Origin: Macrocybe gigantea | Taxonomy: Eukaryota > Basidiomycota > Agaricomycetes > Agaricales > Callistosporiaceae | DNA length: 64,000 bases | Direction: 5' to 3' | NCBI GenBank assembly: GCA_011319805.1 | Contig: SJRY01000161.1 | Span: 61,137 to 125,136, forward strand | Shown: positions 23,992 to 34,966 of the stretch, piece by piece | Position numbering within the stretch: the first letter of the stretch is position 1 | Layout of the letters: each line of letters begins with the position of its first letter | Position numbers and translations under genes: made by a program | The notes under the pieces: model-generated | Database searches by the model: none | What the model was told of the DNA's origin: nothing | Seen by the model: the letters and a program-made list of their open reading frames with translations, nothing else

Positions 23992-26900
23992 CTAAGATAC
24001 AAAGAAAAAAAGGCCTAATTCAGACGGAAAATCTTGCGTATCGACCTCATGAGATGGAGCTGAACCCAGTAATACAAGCACTATAACCAGTGGCAGATAA
24101 TGAGCAACATAATAAACCCAAAGAAGACCAGCAAAAAGACTCACTCCCAAGAAGCGCACGAACGAGAGCGCGAACGTAGCGTAGAGCAGCACGGCAAAGT
24201 ACATATTGCGCTTCGTGGCCATCGCCTCGAGCCATCGCTTGATGAACTTGCCGGTGATATTCTGGCTCTCGATGTTCAGCCAGCCATGAATGTTCTCGAT
24301 CGCGACGACGAGCGCCGCGTTGGTGAACATCCACGCCGCGACGAGCCGCGTGCGGAACGTCTTGTTCTCGTCGTCCAGCGTCGGCTTCTCGCGCGACGAG
24401 CTCAGTTGCACTTTGGTCAGCGCCCGCGTGACGGTCTCTTGGAACGCCGCGTCGACGTCCTCCTGCGTGTTCGTCGTGTCCTCGACCACGGGCGAGTCGC
24501 CTCCCAGAGTTGTCTTGGACTTTAGCGACGGCAGCGCCTCGTTCTTGTCGCTGCCCTTCGTGCCCCAGGAAACCTGTTGACGCAGAATAGAAATCAATCA
24601 AATGCGAACTCATTGCAGACGTTAGCGGACGCACGTCGTGAAGGTTGCAGAATGCATAGACGTTTAGAACGTTGATGAAACTGGGAGCGAGGCAGAGATA
24701 TTGGAAAAACGAGTGGAACATGTGCATGGGATCAAACTAGCGTATCATCGCCGTCAGGGCCACAATTTCTTGTCTCCGAACAGAGTGACTCACGTATAGC
24801 AGTGATGCAAAGAAATAGATACCAAAAGTTGCCGTCATGGCTGCCATGAGCGGCCCAAGTGGAGGCGTGAGGAGCGCAATGATAAACGGCTTGTCGGACT
24901 TGAGAGCTTGAGGAATAGACTAAAAGACAGTGGTATAGTTCATTCGAAACTGAAAAGAAACACATTTCCTTACCCTGAAGGAAAGACTGGTCAGCCAGAA
25001 CGAACAAACCAGCAGATAGACAGCAAGAACGGCATAAACCCTGTCAATCACTTGTGGTGAGCGGCGTGTTTCGACTGTACATGCAGGTCACTTACCAGAG
25101 TGTGACAGTGTAAGCCGTTCGCTCTCCCTTTGGTCTATTTCCCAAAGCCAGGACAAACTGGTGGCAAGATTAAATTTATGCAGTGAGTGAGCAAATTCGA
25201 AGGGAAGTAGCTCACCTGCATCGCCAAGAAAACCAAATAAATCCATTTCAAAACCTGATTGATCCAGTGAATCTGAAAAGCGGCATGTCAAGTCAGCGTG
25301 AAGTGAGACTAATTATGTCACTCACCACCACAATATTGCCCGTGAAGACGATGCCTTGGGAAGGCAAAAGGTCGATGATAATGCTGAAAGACAACCACAA
25401 GTTCGCCAACGAGAACCAGGTGAAGAACAGCTGAACCGCATTGAACTAGTCATGTCAGCGTCGTTTCAAACTTTGTTCGTAGTCGCTCACCAAGGCCTGG
25501 ATATGGAGGAAGAACAAGCGTATGATGCCGTGATCGGACTGATAGATCTTGTAAAAGTTGACCAAAGCGTATACAGACGCCGCGAAAGACCCGTTCAGCC
25601 ATCGACGACGCTGCCCGATCAATTCGGCGGCACTTTCGGGAACGTCGGTTTCCGCCTTGCTCGGTTTGACATAGGTGAGGGTCCACTTCTCGTGTCTCTT
25701 GGCGACGAGTTCAAAGCACAGGATGCGATCCTCGGCTGCATATCAGAGGGAAAGGGCTCAACTTCGCCAGCGATATTCCAAAGAAGAAAGAGGACGCACC
25801 CAAAAACATGTTCTTCTGGAAGATTGACATGCCGTTGATACCCTTGTCCCCGAGACGGGCAGCCAAGGAGTGATCACCGTGGAAATACTGCTCAAGGGGC
25901 CGTCCCTGGATTGCGCTAGGTTGAAAATGATAACGTTAGCTCCACTCAAGAACCTTTAAAGTAAACGCTTGCACGCACCGGTACCGATATGCACTAAAAG
26001 CACCGGGCAGGACCGATACATAGCCGAAACTGCTCTCCAAAGGCTTGTCTGGAAAATAAAAAATCAAGAATGAGACGTAGAATAAAGAAGCAGTTCGGCT
26101 AACCCAAGATGTTCGACATCTTGTATTCAAAGTTTTGAGCAGCAACAAGAGGGTTCAGGAGCTTCTTTCCACCTTCTAACATGGCATGGATCTCTCCTGA
26201 AGAAAAAAGTGAGTTTGATATTCTCAGAAAACGGACTGAGGCATACCGCAGCATCCGCCAAGATGCCTGTCATTGTGGAAAGCTTCCCAGAGGTAATAGA
26301 TGGACTTGTGTCCCGGCTTTGTACCGGCATCGATCAGGACACAAACCTCGGGCTGGATAGTGAAGAAAGTGAGAATTGGTGCACAAATTCGGTCAATGGA
26401 GACTCCTTACTTCAATCATTCTCCCAATTGCGTTGAACAGCCAGCGATGCGAGTTGATCTTCTTCTGATTCTTGGCCTTGATGACCAGGATGATCTGGAC
26501 GGGAACCAAGTTGAGGGGATCGTCCGGCTGGGGGAGAACAAGTTGGGGTTTGGCATCGACGGAGAGTTGGGTCGTGTACTAGAAAGGCATGGTCAGCTAC
26601 CAGACAATTCGTAGAGGCGGATCGGTAAACAAACTTCGAAAATGTGAGCCACCGTGTCTTGCCATCGACCTGCTTCTTCATGATGCCATCCTGATATACC
26701 CCAATTGTCGCAAGAATATCCAAAACGCTCTTATCCATTTCATTAAGGCCGTCGACAACGAGCGCCACCGTGATCTTTTGCCAGTTCGGCAAGCCCATCT
26801 CAGCATCCTTTCTCCAAAACTTGGACACTTTCGTCTTGCAGATGTCGCGGATGTTGAGCATCACGCCGTGCAACGTACGGGCGTAAAGCGTCTTGTCTTC

Positions 26901-27745
26901 GTTGTACGACGTGACGGCGATGAGGATCTCCGTCTCGCGGTTGTACAGCTTGGTGCGCAACGAATATCCATTCGCTTCAGTAAAGTCGTCAGGATCGCAG
27001 GTGGCAGCCGTATATCGCATGTGCCTGAAAATAAAACAAAATGGTCAGCATTTGCATTTACAGTATTTGCTAGAGCACAGGATACTGACGAGAACTCGGT
27101 AGTATTGGTGGAGGCGTATATCGGTTCAATGGCGTTCTTCACTGCGGTCGGGACAGGATATTCCGCGATGAAATTACCTTTTGTGAGCTTGACCCTTCTC
27201 ACAATGCCACGTTTCACTGCCTGCCGCTGTCGACGTCTCCAGCTGGTGTCCACCGACATCACGGAAACGCGGGAACTGTTGAAATTCGTCCCATACGGGG
27301 AATTAGCGCCAGGAAGGGGTGTGTTCGGCAGATAGTACGGTGAACCGGGCATAGGTGACGCAGGAATAGGGAATGTATTCGGGTCGTATGGATAACGTGG
27401 CCTAAAGTCATATTATTAGGAAGGAGTAGCGCAAGCGTAAGGCGAGGCAAGGCTCAATACCGTGGGGGAGCAAGACTGAGGCCACCGTTGAGTCCAGGGG
27501 GGAGTAACTTCTCTGTCGATTCTACGGGATTATCCAAGGTTGCCCATATTGATTCCCCAGAGGTACTCACTTTCTTGACTATCGAAAGAACTAACGCTAT
27601 CATTATTAGGCCGTATTCCTCCAGGGAAGTTGACGTGGTGGTGCCCTTCCGAATCAGACGTGTAGCTGTCGCTGTCGCTCCCTCCTTGAGAGGATGAGCT
27701 GACGACTGATTCGACGGATGCCTGCGGGTGATGTTGATTGGCCAT
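23992..27745 (-). CDS. Chitin synthase, division 1 (class I-III type)
   Basis: Integral membrane family-2 glycosyltransferase that polymerises UDP-GlcNAc into cell-wall chitin. ATG 27745 opens [14 protein letters not shown] Ser- and Pro-rich N-terminus follows, then the fungal chitin synthase N-terminal domain ([17 protein letters not shown]). The catalytic domain has [94 protein letters not shown] and the product-binding [10 protein letters not shown] (about 25590-25615). Six or more hydrophobic segments follow, including the conserved WGTKG after the last cytosolic loop, ending at 23992. It has around a dozen short introns. One frame change near 26645-26665 (DGK to [12 protein letters not shown]) needs an extra base in an A run; in such a conserved enzyme this is probably a sequence error. 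The exact class is not assigned. Confidence 0.94.
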
Positions 27746-29005
27746 GGCAGCGCAGCTGCGTGGAATTAGAACGTCCAGCGAACAAGAGTGTGATAGCGGA
27801 GTGGGGGGCGTCAAGCTCCTCGAGAAAACTTGCGATCATCCCGAGCCCCGTAATAAAAGCAAGCTTAGAAACCATCTGGGCACAGCCCCCCTACACTTGA
27901 AATTTTGATGCACATCAAGAAAAGATGAATCCCACCTCAGTTAGTGTTTCAGAAATTAGCAGAGGCCGACTCTGTTACCTAGTTCGAAACGGGCAATCAA
28001 TGTAACTTAGACATGATGATGACATGAAAAGGCATTCATCCTGCTAATCGTTCAGTGACTCCAGTCCGCCCTGCTAGGTACTGGTAGACAAGAAAATGCA
28101 CTATAATTGGTTTTAGTGTGCGAGAGAAAAACGAAAACACTCACCAGCAATCTGAATGAAACATTTCACAGATTTGTAGGAGAGTGTCTGTAGGGTTTGC
28201 AAACCTGCTTCAAGGATGAAACCTGAATTCGACGGCCTGAAGGAGATGGCAAATGTTGTGATGGAGCCGCATCAAAATTCAGCTCGGTTGTCATGAAGTC
28301 CGAAGCCACGGCCGCACGTGATCGCGCAAGTCAAAATGCAGAACAGACTTGAATTCGACGTCGGGACATATACGCCAACTTAAGCGTTTATTATGCTTGT
28401 AAGCGTCAGGTTAGGACCGCCGTTTTGTATACAGTATACTGATATTTTACGCTTTAGAAGCGCGCGGGGACTGACAAATGGGGTCGAGACGCGGGACGTT
28501 GACATGAACAAGCCCCTCGTAGTTCTACATTCCACTTTATACGGCTGGTGAACGGTGATGCATGGTCCATTTTAATTTGCTTTTTCATGCTTCTCTAACC
28601 CATGTCTCCCATGCTTTTCGGCAGCGTAGATCACAAATGCAGTTCATTTCAGTGCTGTGCGGATATTTATCGCAATCTCCTCGTGTTGGTTCATAAGTAC
28701 TGGATATTTCAGCCCATACACATGGAATCATGAGGTGTATGATGTGCCGTGTCCACCGGGCCACGACCTGGAGTGTTCCTCGAGGTTAACTCGTGTCAAC
28801 CCGCACATCTGATATCCACAGCACAAACGGAAGCCTTCGTGCCCCGACCAGCCTACCTTCCGTCGCTCTTGCACAGTACAGTCATTTCACTCTTTACAGC
28901 TCAGCACGATGCCTGGCGAAAGGGTAGCAATGCCAGATGAAAGTGTAGGGATTCCATGTCTATCTTGCTCATATCACAATTGCTGACTTGGGAAATTAGG
29001 ACGTC
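27746..29005. other. Intergenic, no recognisable gene
   Basis: About 1.26 kb between divergent chitin synthase and GTPase D, so it must hold both promoters. No credible coding frame or repeat was recognised. Confidence 0.45.
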
Positions 29006-30392
29006 ATGCATATCGCGTTCGTTACCGTATCCAGCGACCGAGTTTATTCGATTCTGATTTTTAACTCCAGCCTTATGGGTGCCACAGGTAGCGGAAAATC
29101 AACGGTATAACCCCAGCTTCTTTCGCTTTTGTTCTGCGTTGGCTAATGTTCCAATGGCAGTTCATCAATCTTGTTAGCGGGAGTCGCTTCAAAGTTTCTC
29201 ACAAACTAAACTCGTGCACTGAAGAAGTCGCAATTACCGCTCCGTTCGACCTCGACGGCCGTAAAGTTCATTTGATAGATACTCCCGGATTCGACGACAC
29301 AACTCGCAGCGATGTCGATATTCTGAATTGCATCTCCGCTTTCTTGGCGAACCAGTACGTCACCGTCTCTCGTCCTAAAGGACGAAATTAAACCGCCTCA
29401 CTTTCAGATTTCAAGTCGGAATAAAGTTGCACGGAATTATATACCTCCATCGGATTTCCGACACAAGGTTTAGCGGCATATCCGTCCGGTCCTTCAGGCT
29501 CTTTCGCAGTCTCTGTGGCGAGAAGACCCTGCGAAATGCGATGATCGTAACGACCATGTGGGACAAAGGGCCTCGGGATGAATCCGAGGAGCGAGAGGAG
29601 CAGCTGAAAACGGACAAGAAATTCTTCAAACCAGCGCTGGACGAGGGTGCTAGAATGCTCCGCCACAACAACTCTCTCATTTCGGCGCAGAATGTCATCC
29701 GAGCCATCTTCCAGAATCACCCCATGCCCCTTGCTATACAGGAGGAGATAGTCAACCACAAGAAGGATATCACTCAAACAGAGGCCGGACGAATTCTGCG
29801 TAGCGAACTAGAAGAGATCGTGGAGAAATACGAGAAGGAGATCCGAGACCTGCGGAAGGAACTAGAAGAAACCGCTGCCCATGACAAGGACATGATTCAA
29901 CGCTTAGAGGAGGAGCTTCAGAAATCGGAATCCCTGTGTGAGAAGATCCGGAATGACATGGACGGCATGTCACGCAAATTCCGGGAAGAGAACGAAAGGA
30001 TCCAAAACGAACTCGAGCGGGTCAAGGCTCTCATAGGAAACGAACATGTTGGGGCGCCTCCGGTATATTCCTGGCGAACGCCTTCTGAGGAGAGCTTCTC
30101 CACGACTACTACCGGTATTCCGAGCGACCGACGCAACTCCGCCGACGACATACACCCTACAGCCCCCGAGCTATCGACTTCCCCCCTGCCAGATTTACGC
30201 AAGCTTTTGGTCAAAAGAGATGATAAAAAAGGAATTACCGTTGGTCCCGCCGATGCCGTGCCCACGGACGAAGAAAACAGTTCCCAGTCTAAGCACAAAA
30301 GCATTCCGAAGAGGAAACCCAGGCGTCCCAAACCCAGCTTGGGCCACAGAATATTCCATGCTTTCCTGCACATTAAGTCAGGTACGTCGTGA
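29006..30392 (+). CDS. AIG1-like P-loop GTPase D with coiled coil
   Basis: ATG 29006 is in frame with G1 (MGATGSGKST, 29074-29103); alternatively an upstream exon joins just before that Met. Intron 1 (GTATAACC to TGGCAG, ending 29159) splits the gene right after the Thr of GKST, as in all siblings. Exon 2 has FINLVSGS and G3 DTPGFDD. Intron 2 (about 29357-29408) is followed by KLHGIIYLHRIS, G4-like TTMWD and EGARMLRHNN. A long coiled coil (EEIVEKYEKEIRDLRKELEE, RLEEELQKSE) leads to a Ser/Thr/Pro-rich linker and a basic C-terminus (KRKPRRPKPSLGHRIFHAF) that could bind membrane or nucleic acid. All GTPase motifs are intact and the frame is uninterrupted, so this copy looks functional. A short extra 3' exon after 30380 cannot be excluded. 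Confidence 0.82.
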
Positions 30393-30664
30393 CTCTTAGC
30401 AGGTTGCTATCATGAGACCCATCGCTTGTTCCAGGCTGATGCGTCGTGGTTAGATTGTTCTTTTGATGAAGTTTCGGTCGCTTCGGGTGTATCGCACTGA
30501 TCGATGGTTTGAAATACAGCTTAGCCGTCTCGTTGGACTCTTAACTTTCCCAATCTACATCTAGTCATGATATGTTTTATTCACCGCTTCACCGGCCTCG
30601 TTACGTCGGCCTCGTGTTGCCTCGCAGATCGAATGAGTTATCATACTCTCCCATCATCATCACG

Positions 30665-31405
30665 TCACTTTGGAAAGAGCGCACCAAAGTCTTCTATTGG
30701 CATGTCTGTGTGTAACGGGCGAGTAACGCCATAGCGCGTTTTATTGGGCTTTGCCATCTGGTACACAGCTAAGCTGCAAAGCGAGCGGGGCAGATCTTGC
30801 GTGAGCAGATTTGAAGCAATCCAACATGCCATGGTGGTGTCTGCCTCACATTTCGCTGTCTTCGTGCACAGCCATGGAATAACATTCCCTACATCGACTT
30901 CACACATGAGGATCATTTCGGATACCATCTGCAGGGTGATGTGCGAGGCGCCCACATCCGAAATATCGCGATATCCCCATTTCTGGCACGTAGTGCTTAC
31001 CGGCTCTCGCACCAAGTGCATTTCCACGCAGTGACTCTTTTTCACCGGGGTACAGTACGTTTGCGCGGGGTACCTGCCCGATAACGATCGGAGCGAACTA
31101 ACCAAGTCGCAGACACGGTATGGGACTATTCGCCGTCCAGGAATTTGAACCTGGAGTAAGACTTGTTCAGAAGCCTTTGCCTCATGCCGACCTCGTTGAT
31201 GTGCGCATCCGAGGAAGCGTGGCCAGCATTTCACATCGATGACGGGCAGGTCCTCCTGCACGTTTAACTCGAGGCAACAATGGTGTATCCCGTTATCGAT
31301 TGACATGCGCTGTCCGTATGGGACGCTGAGTGTGTCAATCGTGGGTTGTAATAAGAGCACCGTTCCCGTTCGGTCGTCCCAGGCTCGTTCCACGATCAAC
31401 CTCAA
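30665..31405 (-). other. Long orphan open frame, 213 codons from its first ATG (31306)
   Basis: An uninterrupted minus-strand frame spans 247 codons including the stop; its first ATG is at 31306. The translation has about a dozen cysteines and several tryptophans (for example KCWPRFLGCAHQRG, HCVEMHLVREPV, MACWIASNLLT) and no domain I recognise. An open frame this long is unlikely by chance alone in DNA of this composition, although the window is large. It lies between GTPase D and GTPase E, pointing away from E. It could be an orphan gene, an exon of one, or chance. Confidence 0.35.
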
Positions 31406-31702
31406 ATTCCTCTAACGATGGTTGGAATAATGGGGCGTAGGGCTAGGGAGGTCGTGCGTCGTCACACATTCGGTTTCCCAAGTCCTGTCCTGAGACTGAC
31501 CATGCAACGAGTCCGTAGGATACTGCATCACCGTTGCGAATAATGTACGTCTTTCGTTTGATTGCCAGGACTTTGTCTCTCATCTGGTGACAGAACACTC
31601 GGATTGTCTGAACAGGTCGGCGTGCATGAGGAAGAGCTTTGCTATGTCTAACGAACTGTCTTTTGCACATAGACGGTGGATCAATATTTTTCGTCAAGCG
31701 CT

Positions 31703-34630
31703 ATGTTCGTTCCCGCGCAAACATCCGTTGGACAGCCAATGTTCATTATCAATTTTTCCGGTCGTGAATTTCATCTGGTAGAGGCTCAAGCTCTAAAAGA
31801 GTTTGAGAAACCGGAGAAGCTGGAGGAATTTGTGCGGTTCTGCAGCGAAGAGTTCGTCTTCACAGCGCCACTAGTCCCTCACAAAACTGACACCCTACTG
31901 GCTTATAGATATAGTCAAGGCCTCCTTTACCACGGTGCCATTTATTTCGCCAACTACGACTGGGATATCAGGAGGTCGATAGCGCTATTTGAGCTTTTTC
32001 AGAGAATTTGTGGACGCGAGCAAATCGCCGACAATTTTGTTGTCGCCATTGAGGATGGCGATATCCTGCGCGAAGTGCATAGACGAAACAAGAGTGCGAT
32101 ACTATATCACGTAGGACAAGCACGAGCAAAAGTCAAGCGCTATAAATCGACACGCCAGTTTTATATGAGCGTCTTGTGTAGGTTCCTCGCCAGCGACAGG
32201 GTAGCACCTCTGGGCCTTCAACTCGAACTGGCTTCGGAAAAGATTGCCAATATAGACGACTCGAGGGCTGGTGCGCGACTTTCTGATAGTAAGTCACCTA
32301 CCGACTCATCGTCATAGTACCAACAGTTATTCTAGGACTTCGGAGGTATATGAATGACGATTACTCTGGGAAGGCTCTGCCGTTCGCTTCGCGGAGTGGT
32401 GAAAAAGCTTTCGAATCAACTCTCGACACCCGAAGAATGGGGAGAGCGATCTTGGAGGGGAGTAGACAGGCATTGCGAAAGGCAGTACCAAATCGCCTCA
32501 GGAGGAACCAGAGACAGGCGGAACCTCCAGAGGGCGATTCTTCTGTGAAATCAGTGTCGTCAGGAATGGAAGGCGGTTTGTGATTCGCTGCCTGCCTTGA
32601 CTGAAGATTCGGTCATCTGATGATCAGAAAGCAGGGGTCTCCGATATCGGCCAAGTCAGCACAATTGGTCCTCAGGATACCACGAGTATTGCATTCAACA
32701 GTTCAACTGATACTCCGACTCTTGTGTTACCAGCCGATCCTCCAGGTCAGGCGGAGAGGCAAGACGACCTGTTTGAAAAGCGTTTGAACGGCTACATGAA
32801 TACCTTACTTGACGTCCCAGAAACGCTAGACGGAGGAGTGCGTATAATCAATGAAGTCGTTTTATAACCGGGCTCGGGCTAAACAATCCTCATGCAGGAT
32901 TCGATCCGGATCGCGTAAGGCTAGATTTCATTTCAATTTTCTGCGGACTTGTGAACGGTTGATTTACAGCGTAATGGGAGCCACGGGAAGTGGCAAGTCG
33001 ACCGTATGTCGTCGTTCCTGACAGCTGTCGATAGACTCATGGAGGATTTGCAGTTTGTTAATCTCGTCACGGGTTCCAATCTGGAAGTTTCCAACCGTCT
33101 ATCCTCCTGTACACAGTCCGTACAATTCGGAGCTGCTACGCGAATAGACAATCGCTCACTCTTGATGATCGATACGCCGGGATTCAATGACACAAGTCGG
33201 ACCGACCCTGATGTTTTCAACGACATATTTGCTTTCCTGCTCGCGCAGTACGTTCCATGACTGCCCGATTGGAATATCTCTGACTCGGCCGGTAGGTCTC
33301 GGTTGCAGAGGCACCTGCATGGCATCATCTACGTCCATTCCATCTCAACGCCTCGGATGGGTGGGGGCTCCGTCCGTGCCTTCAACGTATTCCGAGAACT
33401 TTGCGGCGAGGAATTCTTGAAGAATGTGGTCATCGTGACCACGATGTGGGACAAGATTAATTTCGAAGAGGGGGAAGAGAGGGAAATGGAGTTGAGAAAC
33501 GATGAGCGGTTCTTCCAGCCTGCCTTGTCATACGGAGCACAGATCATTCGCCACAACAATACGCAAGAAACAGCAAATGCGATCATCTATATGCTCCTTG
33601 ACAACCAACCGATGCCGCTGCGGTTCCAGCACGAGATGGAGTATGAACAAAAAAACATATCCTTCACGGCCGCGGGAAGGGAGCTTGGTAAAGTCGTTGG
33701 CGATTTATTGCGAAAGCAGGAGCAGGAGCTTGCTGACATCAAAGAGGAATTGAAAGCGACGGACGGGGACGATAGGAGGATGATCGAGCTGCTTCAGACG
33801 TCTCTCGAGGCATCTGAAGCGAGAAAGCGGAAGATAGTTGAGGATATGCAGGCCATGATGCTTAATGATGTCCTGCATCGGGATATCGAGAGTGAGGCCA
33901 AGGGTCCTAGTATAGCGACGAACGTGTCGCCCGACGTGATTGCCAACCCAGCACTGCAGTACCTGATGCGGGGGAGACGCGAAGCCTCAACTCCTCTTCC
34001 GGACCGTCGCAAGACGCAGTATCCACAGGTGGCGCAGGTAGAGCCGAATCCGTGCGCTCAGGGTCGGCCAGTTTTCTCATCCTTCCCAATGAAAAGGGCA
34101 AGAGCACAGTGGGGACGTCTTTGATTTCTGCTACAGCCCACGATAAGCTTCATGACGGGCTATCGGCGCAAGTTGGGAAGGAGCGAGAGGCCGAACAAGC
34201 CGCTTTGCCTCTCGAGAAACCGGGGTGCGATACACTTTCTTCCGCCACAATAGAAGGAGACGACCGCTTGACTCCGGACTGGCAGGGATCAGCAACCGAT
34301 GCGACCAAAGGACGGTGTGAGGTCGGCGTTTCGAAGTCTGACGATCAGGCGGCGGCAGCGGCTGCTATCTCAGAGGCAGAACGCGGGGATGTTAGTGGTG
34401 CGGCGGAACTTGAAGGAGACGAACGCTTGGGTCTTAATTGGCAGGGGGCAACACAGTGCAGCAGAGAGGCAGTTCGGTCTAAGGTCGTCGATGCGAAGAC
34501 TGATGACCAACAGATGGCAGGGGTTCTAAGATCGGAGGGTGAATCTGTGAATCCTAGTGGTAGTGATATCGCTTCGGGACTTGTTGGAGACGACTCGGAG
34601 GATAGGATGGTGAGGACTTGGATATCTTGA
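31703..34630 (+). CDS. Two-domain GTPase E: pseudo-GTPase domain fused to an AIG1-like GTPase
   Basis: From ATG 31703 the first exon encodes a domain aligning by eye to the second half of the paralogues (YSQGLLYHGAIYFANYDWD matches KLHGIIYLHRIS; ALFELFQRICGRE matches RLFRSLCGEK). It has no G1, no DxPG and no TxMWD. A GTAAGT donor (32291) and the acceptor before 32338 continue the frame (RLRRYMNDDYSGKALPF). A further intron (GTGAAA to AAG or CAG near 32600-32630) leads into a linker ending ETLDGG. Then DSIRIAVMGATGSGKST, FVNLVTGSN, G3 DTPGFND (intron 33248-33295), HLHGIIYVHSIS and G4-like TTMWD follow. After the coiled coil, an intron near 33921-33974 (branch CTGAT) joins a Ser/Gly-rich and then acidic repeated tail ending RTWIS at 34630. 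All joins keep frame. The two halves could instead be separate genes; cDNA would decide. Confidence 0.68.
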
Positions 34631-34966
34631 TACGCTGTCGCGTACTTATGGGAAGAGAGACCGCATGCCAGGCACATTCACCGACACAGAAGATTACCAA
34701 TGAAAACGAAGGCGACTTGAAGTGTTCCCGCTGGTCGTGGTCGCATTGGGATAAGCCAAACTCGACTTGGAGATTCGCCGCACAGTAGGACTATGTTTAG
34801 AGGCTACGACCCTTCGCTTTCAATGAAATTTGTCCCTTTTCCGCTAGGCCAAGCGATAAGATCTGCACGGTGGAATGATGACCATAGCATGAACGAATTT
34901 GAAAATGTGATCAATTCCTCTTGTTCCTTCTGCAAACTTTGTTTATAGTAGATTACGGACTCGGTA
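34631..34966. other. Convergent 3' intergenic region
   Basis: About 330 bp between the ends of GTPase E and DNA2. A+T-rich, no coding frame; expected to hold both polyadenylation regions. Confidence 0.4.

Noticed and set aside
31126..31160. CCAGG...CCTGG palindrome with AATTTGAA loop
   Set aside because: Isolated short inverted repeat lying inside the orphan frame; no partner elements or terminator-like context.
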